Notes: generated from the letters alone by a model not told the origin. Counted from the stretch's first letter, positions 43,969 to 55,390 are shown. The stretch: DNA of 64,000 nucleotides from Icerya purchasi (GCA_039619475.1 CM077115.1:144402274-144466273); one strand, 5' to 3'. Numbers and translations: made by a program.

Positions 43969-44300
43969 TTACGCGCGGACAAACATAAAAAAAAAAAAAA
44001 CAAAAAAAACGCGAGATTGTGTAATCTCCTTTTTTTTTTTTTGGTAGTCGGTAACAAAGCTACATTTCCATGGTAATTTGGCAAATTGATAGTGTTGTAA
44101 CCTCTGTTATATTAATAAAAAAATAATAATAATAATAATAAAAAATTATCCACAGGGACCACCACATTTTTTCACGCTTTTGACGAATACTCAGTTTATG
44201 TTGACCGATTTTCATTAGTACTCACCTGGTGGTACCTAAGAGTTGAATGGGATATATCAGTAAAATCGGTCATATATGGGTATGTGCGAACAAACATAAA
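43740..44300 (+). repeat. Two tandem units of the GCTACATTTCC repeat
   Basis: Unit 1 (43743-44050) and unit 2 (44055-44300) both start AGCTACATTTCCA(C/T)G(T/G)TAATTTGGCAAATTGATAGT (shown with ambiguity) and carry AAAATTATCC, ATCAGTAAAATCGG and GGACAAACATAAAA or CGAACAAACATAAAA. Unit 1 ends with CTCC, poly-T and GTAGTCGGTAAC, homologous to the GAAGTCGGTT terminus at 6683-6705. A long (TA)n microsatellite (43921-43964) sits inside unit 1. As at 6.3 kb, the repeat follows an M1 arm. Confidence 0.65.
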
Positions 44301-44326
44301 AAAAAATATATACATATATATATATG

Positions 44327-45748
44327 TGTGACCCGGCGCGATACATGGGACCACAAGTCGGAAAGCAAGTTTTCGAGTTAGAGGGAAAAACATGAACGAA
44401 GGTCAAAAATATCAAAAATCGTTTTTTTGCGAATTCTGCTAGTCCAACATGTGGACTACGCGGTGACAAACGCACAAAGTGTATTTTGGCCGGGAAGTGG
44501 GAGAAAAACGGATTCGCCAACCTTGCATTTGAAAATGGTACCACGAGTCGCTAGTGTCTTTTCTGTGCGCGTAATCACTCAGTTTCTACCTGTGCTCCGT
44601 ATTTCGTAATAACAATGCTGTTTTCATGAATATTTCAATTTGACGAAGTATTTTTTGAATTAATTATGGATCTAATTAATGAATATTTTGATGAATGCGA
44701 TGCACGATGCATTCAAAAACTAGTAGAAGAGTATTTCGAAAGACGAGAAGGAACCTATATGGAACAGAAGATTCACATACTGCGACTGATAGTGATGAAC
44801 AAGATAATTTGAATTTCCGTAGAGCGAACTTCTGTTGTTGAATTTCCGTACGTCTTTATTCTTTCGTGAAATCATTAATTTTGAAAATGTTATAAGAATT
44901 ATGTAAATGATAGATTGGTCAAAAAATGAAGGTGAAAAAAGAAACGAAGAACCGAAACTGAAAAGGAGACGACCAACAAAAAAAAAAAAGGACAAAGCGC
45001 AGTAGATGTAACGTTGGATAATTTTTTCTCAAAGTTAAAGAAAATTGCTTGCAGTATTTTTAGTTGTGTACTTTTTTTTTTATTCTAAATTCGATTTAAA
45101 CATTATAATGATTTTTCGCTGAATTTTAAAAACTTCTATTGTGATTTTTTGCCTTTTTTCTACCTGTTTCATTTTGTGTAGAATTTTTTCTCGAAATTTA
45201 TCATTATTTTTTATTGCATATAAAACTGTTTCAGTTTCATTAGCGCTTCTTAAAGCGTATTTTGTTTTTCCTGTTAAAATTTTATCTCAAAATTTATTGT
45301 TCTTATTGAAAATTGAAAAAAAAAAGAAGAAAAAATCAGCTTCAGTAGCATTTTTTAAAAGTTTTGTTTTTTTTTTTTAAAACTTATTACCACCGAAGAT
45401 TCAAAATACCTTTTAATAAATTTATTTTATTGGTAGGGGACTCGAAAACAATGTAGTAGTCATGGTTTCAACTCTTTTGGGGCAATTGATGAAAAAAAAA
45501 AAAAAACTAATTGTATTGAATTTTCTTTGCTTTTTTCTTTAAACTTGATTTTTTCAAAATTTGATTTTTCACTACTGAAAATTCAAATGTCTACAAAATC
45601 GTGAATTCGAGAGATAGAGAGTTCGGATTGGTTCCATTTTGATCGGGAAGGTCTCTAGTTTTTTGTTTTTTGTTTTTTGAAAAAAAGGCGAAAGAACCAG
45701 AGAAAAAAAATCTGACTTGTGGTACTTTTTTTGTCGTGCCAGGCCACA
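44327..45748. mobile_element. Unclassified DNA transposon, 1.42 kb, ~33-bp TIRs
   Basis: The left end TGTGACCCGGCGCGATACAT then GGGACCACAAGTC matches the complement of the right end (TGTGGCCTGGCACGAC..., ACCACAAGTC, 45714-45748) with a few differences. ATATG lies on both sides (44322-44326 and 45749-45753). It could be a 5-bp duplication, or a chance match because both flanks are TA-rich; a TA duplication is the alternative. Inside are a 46-codon plus frame starting MDLINEYFDECDARCIQK (about 44667) and a later frame with KRRRPTKKKK and VTLDNFFSKLKK (about 44945-45045). These look like pieces of an acidic/basic transposase-type protein, perhaps pogo-like, but no catalytic motif is seen. Confidence 0.65.
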
Positions 45749-45829
45749 ATATGTATGTATATATATATATGTATAGTAGTACGTAAAGTTGATATTATAC
45801 TGTACAAATAAATGATACATGCACTGTAT

Positions 45830-46690
45830 GTAACCACCTAGGTTATCGCAGTGAGTGGACCCACGTTTTAAATCAGACTCCTCAGCTCGTTAGACTGAAC
45901 GAAAATCGTGAGATTGTTCAAAGCGGTATAGGCGGGTATTTGAGAGGATGTCTGCAAGTGATGTAATCCGGCCGCGCCGCAACCCTTTGAGACGTGTGCA
46001 TTTCAGCAAGACGTGCGAAACTGATGGGTATTCATCGATAGAACAAAGTGGGCAGGTAATTTTGAAGCTTGTTTGAGGATGAAGTCGTGGGAAAAAGACG
46101 TATATATCCCGTTCTCAGGCGATTGACTGCCGAGAACACTTTGGGTTCCGTTCCGACTAGAGGTCACCATGGCTCCGTCGTAGGTTTCAATTCTCACAAG
46201 AAAGGTCGATTGAGACATCCAGTCATGGTTGCGAAGACTGCATCCGACAGGAAACTTTTCAAGGATAATGGACCGAAAGCAAATAGCGCGGCATTGGACA
46301 CATAATGGATGACCGAGCGACTCGGTCTACCCGCTCATTCCCCGGAATTCCGACATGACTAGGGACCAGTAAAAAAAAACAAAAAACAACTCGGCATCCT
46401 CTTCGGCTCAGCTGGTATAAGGCAACCAGAACTTCTAGGACCATTGGTGATTCCGGGTGATTCGACTGCAAAATGGACTGCAACGAATCAGTCACCAGTA
46501 AGATTCCGAGCGGTTGGGATCTCAGTTCTAAATATGCTTCTAGACAAATCGGCTTCCGCAATCGATACAACGTTGTTCAACCGTATGCGCTCTGTGATTC
46601 CGTCTGTTTCGAAAGCGCATGCAGTTATTAGCTTTGGATCCATCATGCTTTCGGAAATGTGGTATATTTATTAATAATGTCTCTAGCTAT
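45830..46690 (-). pseudogene. LINE ORF2 RNase H and C-terminal fragment
   Basis: On the minus strand, LVPSHVGIPGNERVDRVARS (about 46375-46315) gives the third RNase H motif and the His/Asn region. After frame changes, KQASKLPAHFVLSMNT and SVSHVLLKCTRLKGL follow (46090-45985), a decayed Cys/His C-terminal segment. The upstream part (46570-46400) shows a DSLQSILQSN-like second motif. Multiple frameshifts make it a relic. It differs from family A and resembles the fragment at 58010-58150. Confidence 0.65.
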
Positions 46691-46919
46691 TAATAAAACC
46701 CACAAGTGCGCTACGCAGGTGGAAACGAATGTGAAAAATTACAATAAATCCGAAATATAATAAAGAAAATACGAAAAAGAAAAAAAAAAAAAGTGACGCA
46801 GATTTATAAATTCGACTAAAATAAAATAAAACGATAGAAGAAAAAAAATGAAGTACTACTATTAACGGCAATAATAAATAGCGGGGTCTCTTTCGAATAT
46901 TTTTCAGGAAGGACAAATA

Positions 46920-47639
46920 ACCGAGCCCGCGTGCAATTGGGGGAGTTGGCCAATTAATTATCCGCAGAATCCGAAGGCGCGATATTTAACGGAAACTGTG
47001 TAAAATTCGAAACATCTCGCGACTGTGAAGAAACGTCGGCGATTATTTTTCTGCATCGCGCAGGATCGGTTGAATTGTTTATTTTGAATTTTGATCGCGG
47101 CAAACAGAGTGCAACAAATCGCGCGCTGGCAAGTGTGCGCGGGGGTGCTGATTTCGCCGCGACCGACCGATCGCATTAAAAATCCGCGTCCGTTTAAGTC
47201 TGTTTAATTAATAGCGGCTGGCCGGCATCGCTTCAGTCGGACAATAGCTTTTTTGTCTCAGTTTCGAAACGGCTCCAGCGCTCCTGAACCAGACCGGATA
47301 TGCACTCTGGCCATCGTGCCATGCTAAACTGATTAGATGGAATTTTGTTCTCTGGCGGCCATAAACGGCCGTTCTGCGAACACATGTACACATGTTGATG
47401 CGCGCGACGATCGGAACAGCGAAATTTATGAAGCACGAAGTATTTTTAACGCATCAATGAGACCGTCGGCCGCTCTTTTCGAGAAAATTCCGTTTAATTA
47501 CGAAACGGGTTTTCTGTGCAGCTTTCCCGCCAAATTACCGCGTACCGTTTCAGCTAATCGGCCCGTCTTGATTCTGTTGCCCTGCTACTTTGAACAGGTA
47601 CGGGCAAAACTGATTTTCACCTTTGCTCACTCACCTGCC
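46920..47639. promoter_or_regulatory. GC/CpG-rich non-coding island
   Basis: Composition rises sharply relative to the flanks, with CpG-rich blocks such as GCGCGCTGGCAAGTGTGCGC (47120-47139) and CCGCGACCGACCGATCGC, and homeodomain-type TTTAATTAAT at 47202-47211. Frames are open on both strands but overlap and lack domains. Candidate promoter, untranslated exon or conserved enhancer. Confidence 0.35.
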
Positions 47640-48060
47640 GCTCAATCATCAAAGGCTCTTCTTCTTCTTCTTCTTCTATCGCTGTTAATCTTTCTATCCC
47701 GTATTCATAAAATGACTATCCTACGTCCTATTGTTTTCATTTCCTCGAATTTCTTTCAAATTTTTAATCATCTCTGACTCCTTCAGCTCCACCCTTCAGG
47801 CCATATCTTCTGCCCTTCCTGATCATTCATATGACACTTTGTTATCCTCCGTATACTTAACATTGATTTGCTGTTGGGGTACTCTCTCGGCCATATTTGG
47901 TAATGAAACGGCTGATTCCTCGGCTCGGGTTGCTGCTTCTTTTTTCCGTTCAAAAGAATCCGCTAACCTCTTATCTGTATATATGTAAAAGCTTCCATAT
48001 CAGATCATGGTATCGGATATTTACGCTCCCTCCCGAGTGGAACATCTAGCACATCTTCCT
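47640..48060 (+). pseudogene. LINE family A RNase H fragment
   Basis: The plus strand has HKMTILRPIVFISSNFFQIF (47708-47767), closely like HKRINDTILRSIIFISSNRH in the copy at 18.1 kb. Then come SDSFSSTLQAISSALPDHSY (second RNase H aspartate region) and AIFGNETADSSARVAA (third motif) at 47890-47938. It is preceded by a (TCT)n tract and ends without a 3' tail. Confidence 0.68.
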
Positions 48061-49756
48061 GCTTTTCAAGACGTAAAGTAGTAAGTAGTGGGTGCGAAGA
48101 AATCTTATTAGACGAACCGGTCGGATGCATTAAAAGTTTCCCTTTCACACATCTGCACATTTTAATTACTCGCTGGTACGTTTTGGTTCAGTCTATACTC
48201 TAGATACAAAAGGTCCCGTTTCCTATTATTTCACGATCTATCGTCTGAAGAATGTAGAGTCGTATGCGCATTTCAACTTTGTGCTATGTTTTAATTTTTA
48301 TCAGTTGCGCGCGTCAGTAATAATATTAGAACAAAATAGCAAAACAAAATGAGGAAAACAGACCGCATCAAGGTTGCCGGAAGAACGGAAAAGTCCGAAT
48401 TTGATTTGATCATCTCAGTCATCATTCGATGGAACGTGTTAAGTTCTCGGCCATTTCTAGGCAGAACTTTCGCGGGTCTCGAAAGCGATAACGCACAATC
48501 CTCGGTTTACATTTTCTGCAGCTGATGGCAACGGTGAGCGTCTCCTGGTTAAATTTCTATCAAAAAATCCTCTATGTTTTTTTATCGGCTGCTGCTACTT
48601 CCAGACGAAAGGGTGCGAAACGCTTGATTAATACACGCATAATCGCAGGTGATATTGATATTTTTCTGAATACACGTGACATTATTAAAATGAAATATCG
48701 GCGGTGTATGAAAAAAATCTGAATGTTTTATACAGAGTTCCAAAGGGAATTGCTGCAGAAACATTGAGAGTATCGCGCAGTTTTGACAATTTTTTACGAA
48801 AAAACCGCATTCAAATTGGTCGCGGGAATTTTCCGAATCGCTTATTTTTTTCGTCTACGATTTTTCCCGCGTGAAACAGTAAAATTTCCTTCCCAAAACT
48901 TCAAGGAATGCCTACAAAGGAACTTTATTAAAGTGATGATCGATTTCTTCACTTGCACGCCGCCTGGTGTGAATGGTTGCGGATTTTTACACCATTTGCT
49001 AGCATATCACGTTTGTGCTGCATGCAGTTTAAATCTCCGGCGAATGAAATTCTCCGAAAGCTGTTAATATTTCAGACAGATCAGTGTATCGCTCTTTTAT
49101 TAAGTTAATATTAAAGTGTATTCGGAATGCCTGTGTTATTTCCTTTCTATTTTTTTGGACAACTGTTTACGGAAGAAGACAATTTTTGTATATCAATTGA
49201 CGTGCCACGAGCAGCGCGCAACATTAATAGTCGACATTAAAAAAAATAATTTTGTTTGTTTTTTTTAACAAACAGCTATAGGTGTGAGGTCAGTTTTGAA
49301 ACTTCAACTGTTATTTAAATCAAAAAGAAAAAGATCCGTAATTTTTTTAAATTTTTTTTCCTTTTTACTCAAGTTTGGCCATTCAGAAAATAATTTAAGC
49401 ACGATTCAACACCTTTTTCTCTATATCTCTTCATCTTCTGCCGGTGTTCTTTCTTTCCTCCATCTATATTTCGCCAGTTTTCTTCTTTGGAACTTTTAAA
49501 CATTTCGCTATTTTTTTTTTTTTAAATATCTGTCTATCTTGAATTTCTTCTTCTTCTTCTTCTTCTTCTTAAAAAATGAAAAAAGTCCTTTTTAACTTTC
49601 ACAAACCAACCTATTTGCATGAATTATTATTTTGGAGATTTTAAATGTTTAACTACCTTAAAAAGTATAGTGCTCAAAAAAACGCATAAATTCGATTTAA
49701 TAAATCGAGACATATTTAACACATTATGTGGCATTTTATTAATCAAAAAGTTCGCA
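48061..49756. other. Unrecognised DNA
   Basis: The stretch includes moderately GC-rich parts (48350-49070), where open frames of up to 94 codons have no domain, and a (TTC)n tract at 49547-49570. No gene or transposon end is identified. Confidence 0.45.
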
Positions 49757-49844
49757 AGTACAAAAATTTAATGATTTACGAAAAAGAATGAAAGAATTAC
49801 AAATTCTTTCATTCCTTTTTCGTAAATCATTAAATTTTTGTACT
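49757..49844. repeat. Near-perfect 88-bp palindrome (hairpin)
   Basis: Arms of about 42 bp (starting AGTACAAAAATTTAATGATT) are complementary with one single-base bulge and a loop of about 3 bases. It could be the core of a MITE, a snap-back replication product, or a hairpin RNA precursor. No boxes supporting an RNA gene were seen. Confidence 0.85.
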
Positions 49845-51119
49845 ATTATCGTTCACGAAATTGATAACGCAGAGTAGCAGTAGTAAAAGAATACTTTAAT
49901 ACTGGAAAAATATTAACACTGAAATAGTCTCGGAGCGGAAGCGTACAAAAAAATATCGAAATGAACAACGAGCAGAATGACATAAATATGTTGCGAAAAC
50001 ATTTTCTATGTTGACGAAGATTTGTCGATATTTCTGGGCCCAAAATTAATTATTAATACGTAGAACAACGAACAAAAGAAAATTACCGATTTTTTGACAT
50101 TTATGAACATCCTGTAATTATTTATTTGTAATTAATGCTTTAATTTTTGAGTTATGAGAAAAATTACACGAAACCCTTCGAGAGAAGTGTGTCCCTCAAC
50201 GGACTGTAACCAAAATCTGAGGTATACAAAATTAGATGCGTTATAACAATGCCGAGTACAACATTTCGATTTTCTACGGCTACCCCCCCTTCCCCCGTTT
50301 TTAAGTTATAAGAAAAATTCCTCAAAATCTTCGGACAGAAGTTTAGAAATGTGTTTAAGATTTAGTACTTAATATCACAACGCTGGTAATCTGCGTGCCT
50401 AATTTTTAGAGTTTTATATAGGTTTCGATAGATATCCGCAGTTTTGAAATCTTATTAAAAGAGATTGCATATCTAAAGCGCTGTAATAATAATTAATTAC
50501 AATAATATGTTAAATGTGTGCTAGTAATGTAACAAAGTGCGCTCCTTTGGCCCAACCGATTTCAACCAAAAAAAAAAAAAAGAGAGAGGTACACAACTAC
50601 ATATTAAAAAAATTCGAAATTCGAAATTTCAACTTTCTGCGACTAGCCCTGTTTTTGAGTTATGCATGAATACCCTACACATACACACGTCACAAAAAAC
50701 AGCTTGGAATCCGAGGGTGGTCAAAATGGGTATTTTCGTTGAAATTCGAGATTCAAAATACAGTAGTGGACGGAGAGGCACGTCGTTACAGCGGTAAATA
50801 GTTAAACGCATTTTTTACCGGGATTTAGAACACTCTGTAGTATTAGACTTCTTTTTTCCCTTATAAAATAGCGCATTACGTAAGAACGACCCCATTAACC
50901 CACCGAGCGGCATGCTGATAGGTTGTGTGCATGTGCATCGATTTCAGCCGAGTAAGTAAAAAAAAACCCTTTACGAAATCTTTGATTTTTTTTTTTATTT
51001 TCACAACTTTCTAATGCTCGAAATTTCTTAATATACCCTACTTTTAATTTGTAATATTGTTTTTTTCTGCTAGCGATATCCATTAATGGTGCCTTCAATT
51101 TATTTAAAAAATCGTGCTA
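49845..51119. other. Unrecognised DNA with degenerate internal repetition
   Basis: Segments near 50150-50165, 50296-50315 and 50655-50665 share TTTTGAGTTATG/TTTTAAGTTATAAGAAAAAT patterns, suggesting an old repeat family with units of roughly 150-350 bp. Nothing codes for a recognisable protein. Confidence 0.4.
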
Positions 51120-51269
51120 CGGGGCACGTAGTTACAAATTTTTGGGGTAAGTTGTTACATGTAACAATTTGCCCCAAAATTTGTATTACCTTTGATTTTG
51201 AGGATGAAAGCACATATTATTAGTTTTCATCTGTCAAATCACCTTCAATATGTTCTGTGTAAGATTCCA

Positions 51270-52070
51270 AAATAGAAGATAATTATTAGCTTCTTATCTA
51301 CTCAAAAGTTCAGAAATATATTTTGGTTTACTACCAGCAACAGAGGTGAGAAAACTATCGTACCAATGTGCAATAAAACTCAACTTAAAAATTATTCTCC
51401 CTAGCTGGCTTAAAAATAATATGGCTGGGCTGGACTGGTTTAATAATTTTATGCATAGAAATCTTCAACTATCGCTAAGAACACCAGTAGAGCTACATCT
51501 TTAAGTAGAGCAACGTGGTTCAACAGAACCAACGTTGAAGAATTTTTTGACAAACTGCAAGGGGTACTCCAAAAATATGAATTCACTGCTTCGCGCATAT
51601 GGAACATTGACGAAACAGGTATCACGGCGGTACAGAAGCCTAAAAAGATACATAGTTGCTGCCCGCCGTCAAAAACTGGAAGGTGCGATCACATCTGCCG
51701 AAAGAGTAGAACACTTGTAACGCTCGTTTGTGGCATAAATGCAGTTGGAAATTCTGTCCAGACGATGTTCGTATTTCCCAGAATGAGGTACACGGATCTC
51801 TTTCTTCGTGCTGGACCACCAGATGCGATTAGAGCGGGAAATGCTTCCGGATGGATGACGGAAAAAGAATTTTTAAAATTCGTGGATCATTTCGTTAAAC
51901 ATGTTAAGCCTTCCACCGAAGAGCCCTTAGTGTGTAGCGAAAGTTACAGCACTTCAAAAAAAGAAGAGTGAGTAGAATGTATAGAATACAAAATGCGGGT
52001 CCATGTCAAATGTGTAACGGGAGACGTTTACTCATTTATTTGCATTAATTGCAATTCCGATGAAGACTGA
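51270..52070 (+). pseudogene. pogo/Tigger DDE transposase with PHD-like C-terminus, broken
   Basis: The frame first reads FGLLPATEVRKLSYQCAIKL and SWLKNNMAGLDWFNNF (51330-51440). A one-base shift near 51483 leads to ATSLSRATWFNRTNVEEFF, RIWNIDETGI (first catalytic Asp, near 51600), TLVTLVCGINAVGN and FVFPRMRYTDLFL, then SGWMTEKEFLKFVDHFVKH (to about 51905). This is the order of the DDE_1 domain of pogo/Tigger proteins. After KPSTEEPL the second and third acidic residues are missing. The frame passes a TGA at 51969-51971 and continues with VECIEYKMRVHVKC and FICINCNSDED, a Cys/His-rich end resembling a PHD-type finger, to a stop at 52068-52070. Frameshift, stop and internal deletion make it dead. 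Confidence 0.75.
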
Positions 52071-52325
52071 TTTAATACTTGTATGTGATAAACCAAAGGG
52101 CACGGGTTCGAGACCTCGTTCCAGATCCAAATCGCTCCCAGGTATATATCCAATCTGAAATTGAATTGGGTACCAGAGAAATCTGAGAAAGTAAAGGCGG
52201 TCGAGAGGAAGGAACTAGCCCCAGTATTCTAATCAGGTCCATTAGGCTTAGTACTATTGTGGAAAGCTTAACTTCACAATCCATGATACCTTATCGAGGA
52301 TATAGGACTTACTTTACTCATGTGA
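52071..52325 (+). mobile_element. tRNA-derived SINE, copy 3 (inside the pogo-like element)
   Basis: It begins in the B-box region (GGGCACGGGTTCGAGACC, 52096-52113) and continues CAGATCCAAATCGCTCCCAG, CTAGCCCCAGTATTCTAATC, AACTTCACAATCCATGATAC and ACTTACTTTACTC. The A-box head is missing or strongly diverged, so it is 5'-truncated. It must be younger than the transposon that contains it. Confidence 0.7.
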
Positions 52326-52636
52326 TATTGTTACCTACCTCTATAAAAAATGATTATATATTTTTTTCTATCCTATTCTATCTAATTTAAATAGTAGTGA
52401 GCGCCTTATTAATGTTAGGATCCAAAGCTTTTTAGTTCAATAAAAGTGTCATATTTTGATTAAACTAACTAAAAGTTATTAATTATCTACAGAAAGTTGT
52501 TTGTAGCAGACGAAATTTATTTTTAATTTTAGCAATAAAAATGTTGTTTTGCCTCAGATTGAAGAAACTTACCGCCAAAGTAATTTGATTTTACCGCTAA
52601 ATAGTTTAAAAATTAAAATATAGATACTATAATTAC

Positions 52637-52638
52637 AG

Positions 52639-52669
<31 letters not shown>
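52637..52669 (+). repeat. (ATT)n microsatellite
   Basis: About eleven ATT units, within the 3' half of the pogo-like element. Confidence 0.9.
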
Positions 52670-52671
<2 letters not shown>

Positions 52672-52988
52672 AGATTGTTTAAAATGTTCGTTTTGTTTAT
52701 AACGTTTAAAAATAAAAATTACGATTTATCTTTGATGATTTTATTTATTTATCTACCGTAATGCCCCAAAGGGTGTAACAACTAGACCCGAATCGGGGGA
52801 AAGTTGTTTCGACTTTTTTAATTAAATTGCCCATTGTGAAAAAATAACGTAAATTTTAATAGCTTTTTCAGTAATATTTTACTAGCTGAATAGTTATATT
52901 ATCGATAAAAACAATCAAATGTATAAATTATATGATAAGCTTTGTCATATTGACAATTATCTAAAAATTGTAACAACGTGCCCCTCTA

Positions 52989-54389
52989 TTCCCTACTCCC
53001 CCACCTTTATTATCTGTAAAGGGATAATTAATCAAGCAAAATGGATATATATATATATATGTATATATTATATATATTTTAAAATATAGCATTGAATATT
53101 TTTCATGATTACAATATTTCTCCTCTTTACTACGTACAGGAAGTAAAAAACAAAAATTTAATTGTTTCATATTGAACTGCTCTTTTTTTAGAGAAACACA
53201 ATATTTGGCGTAGAATAAAAAAAAACAAAAAAAAAACATAATAAATTCGCTAAAAGAAATCATAATCAAGCGTAGTTTATAAAATTAGCTTCGAACTGAA
53301 TTTTTAAATTTGACAAAAATGTATAAAATTAAAATCGGTGAAGGGACGTTTAAAATACTGTAAAAATTCGAAAAAAAGAAATTTCGTGAAAATGTTATCT
53401 ATTACTGTAAACAATTAGTAAATTACAAAAATACAAAATAAGAAATTTTACTCCTGAACAATAACAAGTTGTGTCAGTGTTTAGGAATTCGAATAGGATT
53501 CATATACATACAAAAGATGCGAATGAAGTAAAGAATTAATAAAAGTACTAGAGAATAACCGATGAAATTCGGAATTCAAAAAAAAAAGAAAAAAAAGAAA
53601 AAGAAAAAAGAAAACCAGGAAGAAAAAAACGAAAAAATAACCAATGGTATTGTACAAACGACCTTGTAGGATACAAATTATTTTACGAAATATTAAAAAA
53701 TAAACGTAAAATTAATCTAATTGAACGGAAAACATAGTAAACACGTTTATCTACGCTTCCTTTACTTCTTAAATGGAATTTTCGATGTTTGCAGCACTCA
53801 CGGAAGACCTTCAGATGATTATTCAGTACAACTGATTTTTGATTAATGTTAACTGATAAACACACATTCGTCAAACTGGTCGAGGAATTTTAAATTCGTT
53901 ATCTTATACGTCTTCCATGAGCGCTCTTATTCGCTTAATTTTGAAAGAAATTTAAGTGTAGTGGTCAACTAAACATCTTTGATTTTTTTTCTCCTTTTTT
54001 GTAATTTTTCAAGTCAAATTTTATTAACACTAGTAACTGGTTATTATATAAGGGTGGAGCCATAAATATGAAACCTGTATTCTCGAATGATATTTTATGT
54101 AATACAACGGAATCTTTCCTCACCGCAACTTCTAGTCATACTTTCGTTAAATAACACTTTAAATTCTCATTTATATTTCGCATATAGTGTGGGGAAACGT
54201 CAGAAGGATCATACCTACATTTCGTTCTCGTACTACTCTCTTTTGTAAATACTGTAATTTTCTTAGACTACAACTTGCTACAGTACCGGGAATGCATTAT
54301 TCTATATGAGAATATAAATGATAAATACATACGATATAGATATGATGCTTGTTAAAAAAATCTTTCAAGTGAAAGAAAATGTAATTTAA
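52989..54389. other. AT-rich DNA, no gene seen
   Basis: It contains a TA-rich tract (53045-53075) and an A/G-rich low-complexity stretch (53577-53640). Frames of up to 102 codons are driven by low-complexity sequence. No transposon landmark was recognised. Confidence 0.5.
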
Positions 54390-54905
54390 CTTTCTTAATT
54401 TTGTTTCTAGGTAAATGCTTATTTCACATTAGCTTATAGTCTAAATTCGAGCCGAAATATTTTATGTCGTATACTCTTCTATCTGTACAATCGCTATTGT
54501 TTAAATATATTTTTAAATTATCTCATTTGTGTTGAGGTACGTGACTGATAACTATAGTCTTCTCCAAATTTGTTACTAGTCTCTATTACCGTTGAACCAG
54601 TTTTGTATGATATTAACATAATTTTGAGTCAATTGCTGCAGAGTCTAAGGATAACGTGAATTATTAACAAAAGTACTATGTCGTCTGCATACATAAAAAC
54701 GTGTCCCGGTAATAATTTTACATAATTTACAAAAACTTTTGCTGAAAAAAGAATTTTATTGAAAGAGTTTTTAGTCTCTAAAGGTTTTAATAAAATACTT
54801 CCTTTTATTACTAATGAAATACTTACAGCACAATGGTCTGAAAAATCAACATCAAGTATCTCATAATCGATATCAGAATTTAACCTATTAGAATGTAAAC
54901 CACTA
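54390..54905 (-). pseudogene. LINE fragment: endonuclease end fused to RT YADD region
   Basis: A minus-strand frame of about 85 codons runs from 54905 to about 54640. It contains DVDFSDHCAVSISL (the SDH motif that ends the APE endonuclease) and, only about 45 residues later, GHVFMYADDIVLLL (the RT active-site YADD box, near 54690). In an intact LINE these are separated by several hundred residues, so an internal deletion has joined them in frame. Downstream, in shifted frames, IQNWFNGNR and INLEKT-like thumb residues follow. It may belong with the EN fragment at 58151-58690. Confidence 0.65.
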
Positions 54906-55390
54906 ATCTGCCCCTATTGTTTCACATTCCGTCCTCATAACCGTTCTTTAGCTAATCTTTCCTTGCGCCACCTTTCCATCTCTTTAGTCAATTCCGTCTC
55001 TTATCTCGGTGTTATACTTAATAGCACCTTATCCTTTCAGGAGCATATCAGTTATCTGTGTTCGCCCGCAAGGCTCAATATACTAAAAGCTCTTTCGCCC
55101 TGTAAATGGGGCGGTGATCCTTATATTTTACTTATGTTATATAGATCAATAATCCTTTCCAAATTTGACTACGATGCATTCCTGTGCGCCAGTGCTCCCA
55201 AGCAATTTCTTCGTAAACATGATCGCATCCGAAACTCATATGTTCGTCTCTGTATCGGAGTACTTAACTCCTCTCCAATTGCAGCCATTTTGGCAGAGGC
55301 TGGATTCCTTCTTCTTTTCATTCGAAGACTCTTATTAGGTGAAAGATTTCTGATTAAACGTCTCCCTATTATTAATTCTAAACTCCTAAT
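54906..55390 (+). mobile_element. RNase H-type LINE (family A), RT C-terminal part (left half)
   Basis: A plus-strand frame open from about 54908 reads FTFRPHNRSLANLSLRHLSI, SYLGVILNSTLSFQEHI, ILKALSPCKWGGDPYILLML YRSIILSKFDYDAFL, NSSPIAAILAEAGF and ERFLIKRLPIINSK. This is the thumb and connection region typical of I/R1/LOA-type ORF2. It stops abruptly near 55390, where the sequence changes to another LINE. The continuation appears at 56836. This half is uninterrupted by stops. Confidence 0.75.

Larger units (their letters stand above)
51120..52986 (+). mobile_element. pogo-like DNA transposon, complete ends, 1867 bp
   Basis: The terminal inverted repeats are GGGGCACGTAGTTACAA (51121-51137) and the complement of TTGTAACAACGTGCCCC (52968-52984), 16 of 17 matching. 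TA flanks both sides (51118-51119 and 52987-52988), as expected of pogo/Tc1-mariner insertion. A subterminal palindrome (51133-51189; AATTTTTGGGGTAAGTTGTTACATG with its complement, written here by position only) follows the left end. The element holds a defective transposase (51270-52070) and a SINE (52071-52325). Its internal deletion makes it non-autonomous. Confidence 0.82.
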
